Assembly (NCBI GenBank): GCA_944470555.2
Contig: OX104127.1
Location: forward strand, 142,060,786-142,124,785
Direction: 5' to 3'
Source: Heterobilharzia americana
Taxonomy: Eukaryota > Platyhelminthes > Trematoda > Strigeidida > Schistosomatidae
Length of the DNA stretch: 64,000 nt
The position numbers and the translations under genes are program-made. Numbering within the stretch: the stretch's first letter is position 1; every line of letters starts with the position of its first letter. The notes beneath the pieces were generated by a model, which was given only the letters and a program-made list of their open reading frames with translations, was not told the origin of the DNA and did no database searches. This document shows positions 12,315-26,200 of this stretch, piece by piece.

Positions 12315-12660
12315 ACGAATAGTCCTATTAGGTGAAGACGCTGACAAAATGCAGTCTTCTGGACACATTGAGTGGCAATTTAAGGTTGTTTGGGATGCGT
12401 TCCTTGTTACTCAGATGAAAAGTGTTTTTGTAGGACTGGTCTGTGTTAGTATGTCGCCCACCACTCGGGTGTGAAGTGACTGATAGCATTGACTACTTCA
12501 CTTACTTGGGAAACCAGATCAGCCCTGATGAGTCGGTGACCGACGAAATCTCCTTACGGATACAAAGGGTTCGATTGGGTTTTTCCAGCTTACGCTATTT
12601 ATGGAACCACCGTAATAGCCGATTGCATTTTAAGGGAAAATTGTGCCATACCATATTTTC
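12315..12660 (+). mobile_element. RTE reverse-transcriptase C-terminal fragment
   Basis: It starts in the block after the YADD motif (LGEDADKMQ) and runs through FTYLGNQISPDESVTDEISLR and FSSLRYLWNHRNSRLHFKGK, the RTE thumb/C-terminal region. It breaks off at about 12660, where the 5' UTR of another RTE begins, so two truncated elements abut. Confidence 0.65.
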
Positions 12661-13900
12661 CCGACCGAAGGCTGCTATCTTAGCGTAGTGGTTGGGCTGA
12701 TGAGCTATGCTGGTGAGAACATTTTTTCCTTGAGGTCGCACCGTGCCAGAAAAATCTATTGGATAGTGTGAAGACGAAAAGCAGTTGTCGTTATAGCGTA
12801 AATAGCTACACTATGATGAGGGTCCTGGGTGTCTGAATAGGGGTGTGGCAACAATACGGTGTTCCACGTGGATGACCAGCATTTCGTACCGCTACTGCCT
12901 TCCCTTGGGAAGAGGGGAGTGAGGTAGAAAACGTTGGTCCTCAAAATAGCACACTCCTCCTTGCTCTGTATTCTTCCGATGTCGGCATTATGGGTTTTTC
13001 CTATCCGGCGTTAAAACAACCAATTGTCAAACCAAAAGTCCTCAAAACTGTGTGGCAGACCTCAGGTAGGTGTCACATGGCCTTTGTGGCCATATCTTTT
13101 TCTCTTTCAGGTACGCTGCTGAAATAAATTCTACTGTATGGGCATCCGAGAAGCATCGACCACTTGCACGTTTCCAGTAGTGTACAAATTCCAATCAAGC
13201 ATCACCTATCCAGGTTACCTCGGTCTCCTACTTTGACTTTATTTTCTGGTGCCAATATAAAGCCTCTTACAACTTCCTCAGCTTCCCACTCTGTGATCAT
13301 TGCGGATGATCCAAGATATCGAAACGTCATTCCTTGTCTCCTAAGACCCCACTACAGATTTCAAAATGATACTTTCAACGTTGTAACTGTATGTCAAATT
13401 GAAGAACAAGCATTGCTCACCGGAACTCTTGATCATAGAGTTATGGATGTATGTTGTATTTCTGGGACACGTATATAAGACTCAGGTGTGGTTATTAAGT
13501 TGACCTCACTTGGCCATTGTGGCTAATCTTTAAACTTCATCTTATGAGTATCCGGAGACCCGTTAGCTTTCATGGACTTACTGTGTAGGCATGACACTAA
13601 ATAGATCGAAAAGTGTTTCTCAGTTTGGTGTCAGTCAACAATCGTCCGTGTTTTCTCAGACTGAATGGAGCTGTAAGAACTGGTAAGGATCGTGACACTC
13701 GTACGCGCCTCTTCGTAATTTCCACCTACGCGCCAACCGACTGCAGTTTGGATGATGAGAAGGATGCATTCTATGAGAAGCAGTTAGCATTGAACCACAC
13801 CTATAGGTTGAAGGCTAATGGTATTACGTGTCTGCCTATATTTCGGCAGGTAGGGCTAAGTTTGAACCCACTATCCATCGGTCGGAAATCGAGTGGTTAG
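12661..13900 (+). mobile_element. RTE 5' part: 5' UTR and endonuclease (diverged subfamily)
   Basis: The 5' UTR at 12661-13130 matches that of the copies at 5.2 and 18.8 kb. Broken coding follows: VMDVCCISGTRI near 13440, then VSVNNRPCFLRLNGAVRTGKDRD and VISTYAPTDCSLDDEKDAFYEK to about 13800. It ends inside the endonuclease. Identity to the two long copies is clearly lower than they share with each other. Confidence 0.65.
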
Positions 13901-14265
13901 ACCGATGAGCTTCAACTCCACTGTAACTTATACATGTTGATGAAAGAGGCTTGCGATAATCGTCAGTTTCTGAGGTCAAGGTACATGAAGCGGAGTTAGG
14001 TGACTTGAAGGTGAGTGAACCGTATAGTTTATTAGATTTGAATACTTATACAATCTCGAAATATATCAGTGACATTTTCGTTTCAAAATCAGTGCTGTGA
14101 CCGATTTATTTTTCTTAAAGTATGCAAGGAAGTAATCTTACACACATTTTCCTTATGTCGTCATTAGTCTATGTGATTTTGTGTTTATTTTCAACATCAG
14201 GTTTTTTAAATACGCTTTCATTGGAAGTGTTCATACGAAACCTGTTGGATTTATGTCATGTCATC

Positions 14266-17200
14266 ATGCACGTGAATGACAATGAAGTGCTTGTAAATTT
14301 TAAACTGCTACTCATTGGCGATAGTGGAGTTGGGAAATCAAGGTTAGTACTGTTTTTATTCGATAATTATTTAATACTGTGTAGCTTGTTATTGCGTTAT
14401 ACTAACGATTGCTTCGAAAGCCAGTTGTCTGCAACCATTGGTAAGTTTATTAATCAATAATTTATCCATACATTTGGTACGAGGTGTGGATTTCAAAGTC
14501 AAACTTGTTACAGTTCCTGATGGGACGAAGATAAAGCTTTCTATCTGGGTGAGTATATATATATATTTCTAGACTTTTGTTTGTGACACAATTTGTACAT
14601 AATTCTTAGAACCCATTACATTAATCATATGTGTTTCGCAGCGTTGAAATGCAAAGCGCTGTTACAAAGTTATCAGCAGCGCGATGAATCTTTGGAATTA
14701 GTCGAAAAGTTTGTTTATTCGGGTAATTGTGTGTGGGGGCGTGACTAAGGAGGTTCCTAACCGTGTGTTGATCCAGATCCCCTAGTGTATGATCATGAGT
14801 TTAGCCTGTCTGTGAAAGGTTTGGTATGCAAGGCGTCAGTGTGAGCAATTTAGTTCTACGTCTGTGAATCCTGGCCTCTTTGAGTTTTCGACTACCATTG
14901 TCTCCATAAGATTGCTGGCATCTGGTGAAATTACCACGGAATTAATTCTCTGGTAAGGAAGCGTGTGTTTGACTGATGGAGATCGTCATTCACCGAGTGT
15001 TTTCATCTTAAAACTCCGGCTCCGGTGTCTTGAGCATGTGTTACGAATGTCGTCCCAGCGGCGCTCATACCACTCAGTGTTCACCTGCGCTGAGACTGGT
15101 TAGAAAAAGCGGAGAAGTGATCAGTGTGTGACATGGCACCGCGGGGTGAGAGTCTGTTCCGTTCAGTTAGCGTCTGTTGGTGTCTCAATACTCTGTGGGG
15201 AGGTGATCTGGGCAACCATGCAACTCAGAGGTTTAAGATAATTATAGATATCCATGAGAATTGAAACCAGTGGCTATTGTATAGCTTTCTTGTATTCTGT
15301 ATTGACGTAAATAGAACATAAATACAATAAATGCCTTTGAAAACGTATCCTATGGAAGTGATTGTCTGATCGCCTATTTCTTTTCGTCTACCTACTTTTG
15401 TTCTTGGCTGCATACTGCAGGTATATTACTTTATTTAGGGAGTTTATTGCTACCCATGTTGTACTGAGTTTGTACATGAAATAATAAATAATAGTAATGA
15501 CGGTTAATTCTGAGGGTTTGAGCCACTAATTAATCTTCTAAAGCAAAACTTCCAACCAACCGTATTAGTTGTATGGGACGTAATGACAAACAAGCAAATA
15601 AACCTAGAACTTGGTACAGAACTGCATCAGTTTAAGCTACCAGACTTCACAACAGCATGCAAAGAAGTGGACAAAAAAGAGTGATATTAGAGTAGACGAA
15701 GGAAGGTAAGAGTTGCAATAATAGATCAATGAAAGTTAAGGAAAATACTCAAGACTTCCAGGATGACAAAAGGTGTATACATACGCGATATTGCCACCAG
15801 TTTTCAGCCATATTATCAAGAGTCTGGAACCACGGATTCTTATTATACACCTTCCTTAGGGTCTCACACCAACAGTCAGATAATTCATAGACTGCTACTA
15901 CATCTTGACTTGGCTGTCTCCTACCTTCTTCCAACCTAATCCTGTTTTGGTTAACATTGGACGTTGATGTACACATTGGCTCGGCAGGTGCAACACATGT
16001 CTAAGTCATTTTCATTGGTGAAGGCTTACAACTTCATTGACTGACTTGCTTTCATTGCCTAGTGCCTTTACTTGGCCTCAATATTGCTCACACGATAATT
16101 CCATCACATGCGAAAAATGCTATAGAGAAACCTGTAGTCGATAAACTGTGACTTCTTCATACCTACTTTCAGTGGCCATGCCTCACAGTAGACTGTTGAA
16201 CAGTAACGAAGCACTAGCAGTTACTTTCCCTTAATCAGGAGTGACAACTCTTTAGTCTTATACTAAAAAACAGCGCACAACTACACTTTATGCATACCTA
16301 AGTCCCTGGTTACTCGTAACTATGTACATTGCCAACAAGTTCTTAAGTAACCGAATGAAAATAAGTTGCTCTATATTTTGATAAATTCTTATTAGAAGTA
16401 TTTAACTATTTTTATGAGGCTCTAGTATGATTTACAGACAGTCACTAAGTGATTGCATTTCAAATAGATGACAAATCGATAAGACTGTGATATATAGTGC
16501 TAGGATATGAACGATATTTATAGTGGGTTAGCATGTTTTCGTGGTTTACAACCCCTTGGATGGGCTCTTAAGGGATATATATAACAGTACAATGCTCCGA
16601 CGCGATGCGACTAACGATAGAACAATGACTTCTGAACTCGATACTCAGTTGCCACCAAAAGAAGACGATGGAATTCGAAGTATATTTACTTCAACCGAAA
16701 TATAATAGCTGAAAACTCATCTTAGATGACCTTGATCAGAGAAAACAAAATAGCGTATTCAAAGTGTAAATGAATCAATCAGCTTTTAGTATCCTAAACT
16801 GCAGTAACATAGCCTGGCGCAAAAAGGGAGCGAAAATAAGGTTTAAACTTTACAATGATAATGTAAAGATATTATAAGTTAGTTTTCTTAGGGATTAGGG
16901 ATCCCTAACAATGTACACTTTTAAATCAAAGCCAGTGACGACCGTATTGTAGACTCTCGTTTGTTTTCACGACATTATCAAATGTTTTGTATACTTTCTC
17001 GTTGGATTCTTCTCTTGTTCTTCTTTTAGAACTTCATCTTCAAAATTCCTATCGCATTATTTTATACACACACATTTCTTCTGTAACCAATAACATACGT
17101 ATTAATGATGGATCGTGGCTAGGAGTGGAATCCAGGATGCGCATTTTGTCCTATTTGGGACTCACTGGTCAGCTGGATTTACCTGCTTCCCAGTGAGTGA

Positions 17201-20200
17201 TGTTGTTCCCACCGGGATTCGGACTCGGGAGCGATTGCTTCAAACTCCAGGGCGTTATCCACTACACCACCGATCCACGATAGCCACTTCTTGTGCGACG
17301 GGTATAGTTTTAGTATAATTGTTTTTATATGACACCATCGTTGCTTGGACCGAATTGATCGGTCTCTAATGGCATATGGTCCAAGCAACGATGGTATCAT
17401 ATAAAAACAATTATACTAATTACATACGTATTTTTAGTTTCCATCTTTTATTAGTATTCGTTTTGGTGTTGAGAAGAAGGATAGCTGGGGCTGTTGAATT
17501 TTTTATGGTGTTCTAATTTGCTCCATTTATCTAAATTATTCCTTTGGCAAAGCATTGTGTACTCATTCAACTACCTGAAAAAAAAGGATTATTATGTTTA
17601 TCATTTTGCCTATCTGAGATAGCAGTGGTGTTTGGTAGACTGGTGTTGATACTGGGTGATGATGATTGAAGGTCAAATGAAAATTTGAACTGCGACCGAA
17701 TTCGAACCAGGGACCATGGGGTTTCCGACCCAGTGCTCTACCAACTGAGCTACGCATCACAAATTTACATGGTAGTCGGGTAAAACCCATCTTGGTGATG
17801 AAAGTGAAATAATCTGGTGAGGAGTTAGACCTCATAGCTCAGATGGTAGAGCATCAGCCCAGAAATCCGGTGGTCATTGATTCAAATCCGACCGTAGTCT
17901 AAATTACACTATTTAAGTGAACCATTATTTTGTCATAATTACCATATGGGTAAGCAAACACATAGAGTAACAAAGATAAGTGTTACTCATTGTGATGGCT
18001 ATAAGGTGTGTGTCTTAATGAAGATATAAAACAGGATGGATATAGAAAACGCAATATCAATGTTATTTTTTTCACCACAACGTACAAATACCACAGCCTG
18101 TTTGGTAACTTGAATATGTTAGTCTTCAGTAACTTGAAAGTATTAATTATTTTATATCTGAATTTAACACTAGCAACTATCCATCATCAGTAAATCATTT
18201 GAGAAATAAGAAATGCTAATAGTTATCATCTTTATTTCGTATTTCTTAGACGACACTATTTTTTTCTTTTTTTGTAAAAAGTTTGTCTTCTGAGACATTT
18301 TTCGAGATAAAAGAATATTGTGTTCATCTCTTCATTTCTATAATATTCAGTTAATTGACTGTAGTTATTACAATAGATGAATATATTCAAATTGACAAAG
18401 ATGGTGGCCAGTGTTATGGGGAACCGAAAAAAGTGAAAAATTTAGAAGATTTGTGTTACTTTTAAATGTATATTATCTGGTTTTTAACAAATTTTCTTTG
18501 TTCTTTTTTTCAATAGGATACTGCTGGTCAAGAACGATTTCGTACTTTAACGCCTAACGTTTATCGTGGTTCACATGCTGCTGTTTTTGGTGAGTTTCAA
18601 TTTTTCTAAGTTCATGTATTTTGTTTAAATTTTATTTTAACTTTATATTTTATACTTTCACAATTATTTATCAACTTCAAGTTGGTTTTCATTATAGACT
18701 GATATCAAATAAAAGAAAATTGAAAACATGGGAGCATTAGACAGTTGTTTCATCCTAGTATGGGACTCGTCAGCAGTGCGCACCCATTACCGCGTCTCAT
18801 TGGCTGTATGGCAACGTGCTGATCACGAGATCCCCAACCGATAGCTGCTACCTTGACGTGGTGGTCGGGCTTGCATATCACAATGACCCAACGAGCTATG
18901 CTGGTGGAACACTTGTCCCCTCGAGGTCCTACCATACCAGAAAGGCTTGTTGGATAGTGGTTAGACGAAAAGCAGTTACCGTTGTGGTGTAAATTACTAC
19001 ACTATGATGGGGGTCTGAGGGCGAAGTCGTACTGCTACTAGCTGATTGGGTTGTGACAGCAGTAAGGTGTTTCCCTTGGATAACCAGCAGTGCCATGCTG
19101 ATGCTGCCTTCTCAGTGGAAGGGTGGGGTGGGGTTATAAAAGGTTAGCCCCAAAAATAACATCATACCCCACGGTCCACCAGGTTGGCGGTGTTGGTTCA
19201 TTTGTCGTTTCCTTTCGACCATCCGGCCCCAAAAATACAGAAGTTCAAGATAATCATACTCAAAAGGCTACGTGTGATAGGCCTCCAGCAGATGTCCGTT
19301 GGGCTCTGTGGTCACACAAATTTCTTTCGGGTACCTTAAGAAGAAACAGCCTTCCACAGTGTGGGCAGCCGGGAAGTGTCAACCACCGTCACAACTCGAT
19401 CAGCACTCAAGTTTCTTCAGACTGTTATCCACCTCCCCGATCATTACCTAATCTTCCTTCACGTCTCTCAACTAACGATACTGCATCATCTTCAATTTCT
19501 CCTAGCTCTGCAGCCTTCGGTAACGATCTGAGTTCACAAAACAGTATTCTTGGTCTCCTTAAACCACGCTCCAAAGTACATATTGGAGCCTTCAATGTCC
19601 GCACCTTCCGTCAAATTGGTCAACAGACTTCGTTGGCAAAGACTCTAGCAACTCGGGCATGGATGTGTGCTGTGTTTGTGAAACACACATACAGGACCCA
19701 AGTGCAGTTATTCACCTAATCTCTCGCGACCAATCTGGTGAATCGGCAAAATTCACCCTTCGAGTTTCTGGAGATTCGATAGCTAGCTCTCGTGGTCTTG
19801 CAGGTGTAGGTATATCATTAAGCACCAGGGCAGAAAACTCACTACTAGACTGGATCCCAGTTGATAGTCGCCTCTGCGCTATGAGACTGAACGGCACAGT
19901 GAGAACTAAAAGGAATAGTGAGACTCGCCGTTGTCTCTTTGTAATCTCTGCTTACGCACCCACTGACTGTAGTTCGGATGAAGTGAAGGACGAGTTCTAC
20001 CATAAACTGTCTAACCTCCTCTCGAAAGCCAAACGTTCGAACCTGGTGGTTGTTGCAGGTGACCTCAACGCACAGGTGGGTAGACTGAGTGAGGCAGAAA
20101 GGCACTTAGGTGGCACTTTCGGAATCCCAGCTGAACGTACAGATAACGGTGATCGCCTATTACAACTATGCTCAGATAACCGCCTATTTTTAGCCAGCAC

Positions 20201-23200
20201 AAATTTCAGACATAAAGAAATACACTGTCTGATGTGGCGTCCACCGAGCTCAACCCAGCGATGGACACAGACCACATTGCTATTGGTCATCGCTGGAGAG
20301 GATCGTTGGAAGACTGCCGCTCCCTCTGGAGTATGTGTTTGAATAGCGACCATGCGTTGGTCCGAGCCCTTATATGCTTGCTTCTCAATGGATGTAAGAA
20401 ATATTTGGCAACGAAACCACTGTGAGTGCTGCTGGACAAGGAAAACACCAGAGCCGTGTTCAGTGAGAAGTTGGCTAAGCAGTTATCAGAACAGCAGACT
20501 ATCACTCGTCTAGAAGAAGGTTGGTGCCATCTTGAGTCTGCTGTAAAAGCAGCACTGAAGACCGTAGCCGACTCGTAAATAGTGGCTAAAAAGAGGTAGT
20601 GGATATCAGTAGCTTCTTCCGAACTAATAGATGCACGTGAGCGCACCCTTCATGCTCTGAGTACAATGAAGAGCGAGCGCAACTTAAGAGTAGATTGAGG
20701 AAAAGTTTGCGCCACGACCGCGAACAGTGGTGGTCAGCGAAGGCTAAATAGGTGGGAAGGGCAGTGGCGATTGGTAATAGTTGAGAGTTATTTATACTTA
20801 TTAGTGAGACTGGGGGGAAAAGGTCAACGACAGTTAGTGAGGCTGTGGCGGAGAAGGAAGGGTCTGTGATTCACACTCAGGGGAAACGACTGAAATAATG
20901 GGCAGAACACTTAAAGGAACAGTTTAACTGGCCTCCAGCGACGATTGCGTTGCGGGCTATCCAGTCGGATCCTGAATGGGACACTGAGATATGCCCGCCA
21001 ACACTAGGAGAAGTGGAGGAAGCAGTAGGTAGCCTGAAACGAGGAAGGGCAGCAGGAGGACGAGACGGCCTACCTGCTGAGGTATACAAGGATGGTGATA
21101 GAGTGCTGTTAGTCAGGTTGACGAAAGTGTTAATCGGTATATGGGAATGAAATACGATCCCTTCTGACTGGTCTAAATCACTGATTATCCCATTCTCCAA
21201 GAAAGGTGAGAAGTCGTTTTGTGATAACCACAGAGGAATCAGTCTGACGAACAATGTATCCAAAATCCTAGGTTCTATAATTCTCCGACGCCTGATTGGA
21301 GCTCGGGAACAGCAAGCCCGAGAAAACCAGGGAGTCTGTAGACCTTGGCACAGGTGTATTGACCAAATATTCACACTGCTCCAGGTCCTGGAACATAGGC
21401 ATGCTTACAGACGCCCGACAATAGCTGTATTTCTCGACCTGAAGGCGGCATTTGACTCCGTTGATCGAGAAGTCTTATGGCAATGTCTGTCACTGAAAGG
21501 CGTGCCTAGTAAGTACATCACCTTATTGAAAGCTCTCTACTCGAACACTTGTGGGCATGTTAGAGCCTATGGTGAGTTGTCCAGGGAGCTATACTCATCA
21601 AGTGGTGTCCGTCAAGGATGCCCACTATCCCCATTCTTATTTAATTTTATCATAGATATTCTTATGGAGGTTTCCCTCTCGTCACCTAATTACAAGACGT
21701 TGACCCAATCACAGGTGAATTTTTTTTAGATCTAGAATATGCAGATGACATAGTCCTGTTAGGTGAAGACGCTGACAAGATGCAGAGTCTTCTGAACACT
21801 TTGAGTGGGAATTTGAGAATGTTTGGGATGCGATTTTCACCACCCAAATGCAAATTTTTGCTCCAGGACTGGTCTTCAGCGGTACCGCGGTTAACAATAG
21901 AGAGTGAAGTGGTTGAGTGTGTTGACCACTTCACTTACCTGGGAAGTAGGATCAACCCGGTGGGTTAGTTGCCGATGAGATTTCTGCACGGATACAAAAG
22001 GCTCGATTGGCTTTTGCCAATTTGCGCCACCTATGGCGCCGCCGTGATATTCGTTTGTCTATTAAGGGTCGCGTGTACTGCACAGCAGTCCGCTCTGTTC
22101 TACTGTATGGCTGTGAAACATGGCCATTGAAAGTGGAAGATACAAAAAGGCTTCAGGTGTTTGACCACCGTTGCCTTCGTAGTATAGGACGTATTCCGTG
22201 GTGTCACCATGTGAGTAATGCAGAAGTTAGGTGTAGAGTTTTGGGGAGAAGAGGTAAGTCAGTCGACGAGGTTGTGAACCTTCATCGACTGAGATGGTTG
22301 GGACACGTACTACGTATGCCTAGTCACCGATTGCCTCGTCACACAATGTTGGCTGAGGTGGGTCCAGGCTGGAAAAAGGCCCGAGGTGGCCAGACTAAAA
22401 CATGGCACCAATGTATGAAGTCTCTGACTGTTGGTTTAAGCCATGTAGGACGATGCAGACTAGGTGGTTGGGGTTGGCGGGACAAGAGGAACCAGTGGTT
22501 GGAGACCCTAGGTGATATGGCTCAGAACCGAAGTCAGTGGCGCAGATGTATACACACATTATCCTCATCTTAACAACGCTATACCGAATCTCACTATTTT
22601 GTCACTCCTCTTTCCTTTCTTCTCGTACTTTATATTTCTTTTGACTGCATTCACTTATCTTCATCCTTCACCTCACTACCTTTCTACTTGGTGAACTGAC
22701 GTGAGGTGTGGCAACTCGGACCGTTACGCAGTAATGCCTGGTCCTATGTTGATAACGATGATGGTCACGAGATCTTAAGGTTCTGAGTTGGGGGGAGGCA
22801 CTATACAAAAACGGATTTTAAAACTTTTCCACTAAAGTTTCATGTTCACCACTTTTTTTATAATTGTTTTACAAAACTTTAACCAGCGACCGAAATCAGT
22901 GGATTGATAAATGCATAACATGATTGTTTTGTTATTTCTTTCATCGGTGACTGCTATCTCAAAGCGTTTGTCAAGCTTACCAAGATGTATATTCTCTGTT
23001 TTCTCATCACATCATTGGGAGTGATGATGAGAAAATAGTGAAGCTAAGCGAAGTAGACGTCACTGTTGTATTCAGCAGAAAGTTTAGTTACATTTTTGAT
23101 TGTTGTGTTGTTATTCCTGTTAACTAACATCTGTAGAAATTAGCTGGAAGAGGAAGTTAGTGGAGTTATGCCATAAAACATACTTAGCTTCTTTTATATT

Positions 23201-26200
23201 ACTGTTTCTGGTAATGTGATGGTTATTGTTTTTGAGAAATGAGAGGGAATCATTGAGAGAAATAGTTCTTAGTTCTTATAAATGAGTTGTGTGAGGTAGA
23301 TGGAACTTACAATCTTTGGTTGGACAATCAATCCACCAATAACCTGAAAACGATCATTCATTGTCCATTGCACACAAAAAGCCAGTCGATGTCACTTGTT
23401 TGTAGTGATAGTGGAGACATCGTCAAACTGTCTACCATTCAAACGTCTAGTCTATTTTGAAGATTGGATATATGTGATAGAAACAGTAGTCTCTTTAGTT
23501 TGATTATCTCTATCTAAAGATGAAAGTCAACATCCTCGGATTCTGATGCTTCATCCTCAAGTTCACTGTGACGAGTTTCCGCCATTGTATGCACAGTCAA
23601 CCGTCACTGATGTTAATCAGTAGAATCTTACAAGTCTTACCGAAACAAAGTGCTGAGATAAGTCCCCCACAAGGCGAACGGTTGTTTGACATTGTGATTC
23701 CGTTGGTGATGAGACCTTATGATCACTTTGTTTAGTATGTTAATAACTAGTGATATGCCTTGTTAACTGATAAACCCTGTCAGGCATAAAAACTGTTGAA
23801 ACTCTGTGTTAACCTGCAATCTGATTGTTGGTGAAATTGCAGGTTGGTAGTTATTCTTGGAAAACTATGATATAGCTATGTGATCGGTAGATACTCTGCA
23901 CACAGTTCATCCAAATCTGATATCTCAATTTTCTTAATGTTAACATTTTACTGTAATCTTTGTTCACGACTAGCTGTGTTATATAAAACTGTGGGAGAAA
24001 TACTACTGGCAGTGAGTGAGTGAGTGAGTGAGTGAGTTGAGTGGTAATGAGAAGATTGGGAACTTTTGAGGTGTTTTCATATGAGAGAGGCACCCATGTG
24101 TGAGGCGCTTCCTATAGGATTCTCAATATGGTTGAGATTAGATTGATGCTTAAATGCACACGCTGATCCAAAAGGAATATGTGTAGACTGAAATGTGTGA
24201 TCAGATTGTTCGAAATGTATAGCGCTAATACATCACATTTTTCAGTAATCTACGTCTTCTAATTACATTATCGAAATGACCCTGTTTAACCAATTCGACG
24301 AAATGATTTGGTGTACGAATGATGATTGTGAGGTTGAATACATCAGTAAGAGTAGTAGTTGATCAGTTAGTGTCATTGAGTATTGTGAGCATAGAAAGTG
24401 AGATGAATACGAATTGGTAAACCTTATTGAGATGAGAAATGTATAGACAATGTCGCCTAGATTTATTCACCCAGACGGACAGAGAGACGCACAATTACAC
24501 AATGAGATAGGGTGGAGTGTCAGTTGTGAAAAGTAACTTATACGTATGGAGAGAGGTAGGTTGGTGTCGGAATGTTTGTGTATCGAAGGCTCACTGTAAA
24601 GACACTGGGAAATTATGCTGTGTAAAGCATAAAAGAGGAGATGGAAGTAAAACTGTGTAAATCATGTTATGAGGTTATCTTGGCAAATTGTGTTATGTGT
24701 GTTATGCAGTGAGTAATGAACACTGTTTGACTATGTGATGAATGTGATTAGCAGACTATGTTGGAAGTGTTTTGCTCTACGATAGTGTCTAATTTCTGCC
24801 TGAGTCAATATTGATATGAATTATTGTGAAGTCGACTGACTGTGTTTTCATGTAGTTGTCAGTATGATGGAGACTGGGGCATCACAACAGATACAGACTT
24901 TACACTATGAAAATGCATACTTACTAAAAGCTCATATGACGATAAGTCTGAGTATTCTTAATGATAGATAGTGGCTAGCAGTGGAATGGAGATTGATGTG
25001 CGGTTCATCTTATTTGGGACTCACTAGTCAGCTGAATGTACCTGCCTCTCAATGAGTGATATTTTTCCCACTTGGACTCGAACTTGGGACTGTTTCCTCG
25101 AAACATCGGAGTGTTATCCACTAAACCATCGAGTCACGATAGCCACTTCTTTTGGAATGGTTGTAGTTTTAATGTTGTTGCTTGTGCACTCAACGACGGG
25201 ATAATGCAGACAACAACAACATTAACTCTGAGTATTGTAAAACTGTGAAAGCTTTAGAGATCTAAAGAGTATTGACAGTCGATAATAAAGAAGAGGTAAT
25301 TCAGCGAAGAAAATTTTCTTTTTCGACGATATCATTTTCCATAGCTGTACATTCGTATTTATATATATCATAAACATAACAGTCTATGATAAAACAATAG
25401 GGTATAATTACATCATTAATTTAGTGCTAAAAAACCGGAATCAAGAATATAAAGTAGTTGCATCAGGCAGTTAGAAAACACCTAATCACCCATAGCTTAT
25501 TGGATTCCTTCGAATTTGTCAACTCGATTATTAATGTCAATATATCCGGTATGCGAATGATTTCTCTGGACGCGTTCTCGCTCTTCACCAATATCCTACT
25601 CACGGAAACTATCTTTTTTCTATGTGAGTTCATTGAAGATAATAATTTTCAAGTGAGTATCTCAAATCACTATTTAAAGGAATTGCTTCTAAGATATACT
25701 TTCCATATGCAGTTCAAATTCAATAATAATCTATGTAGACAAAAGGATGGGGTTGCTATTGGATCGCCACTTGGACAGTTGCTGGCTGATTGCTTTATGG
25801 TGAGGCGAAGCTAGAGAATAGTGTTCTGCATTCAGCAATTGATAGTGTCTACGTATATAAAAGATATATGGATGATACATTCATCATAATTGATCAAAAT
25901 ACAGATATTGAGACTGTAGTTAAAACGTTGAATGATTTCCACCCGTCGATCAACTTCACATCAGAATTTGAAGAGAACTCAGAATTCCATTTTCTCGATA
26001 TTTTATTGAAACGGAGACCAGATGGTTCTCTTCAGCGATCAATTTATAGGAAGCCTACATGGAACGGATAATATTTGAATTTCCATAGCTGGAGGCCTCT
26101 CAGCAGAAAGTGGAATCTAATCCATTCTTCATCTTCAAGAATCAGAAGAATCTGCACGAGTGATGCTATCGACGAAGAATTAGATAAACTACGGAAGATC

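Noticed and set aside
14122..14265. Upstream in-frame ATG of Rab18
   Set aside because: Would add 48 residues without similarity to Rab N-termini; ATG 14266 gives the expected length.
16550..16700. Promoter-like TATATATAA with downstream GC-richer stretch
   Set aside because: No downstream gene or RNA element could be linked to it; it lies within Rab18 intron 3.
17828..17900. tRNA gene-like cloverleaf heads (also 17690-17765, 53820, 54548, 60105, 62996)
   Set aside because: A and B boxes are present but the heads are followed by a shared non-tRNA tail, recur as repeats and pair poorly in the acceptor and anticodon arms; they are SINE heads.
21686..21934. - strand open frames across RTE copies
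   Set aside because: Shadows of the RT coding strand.
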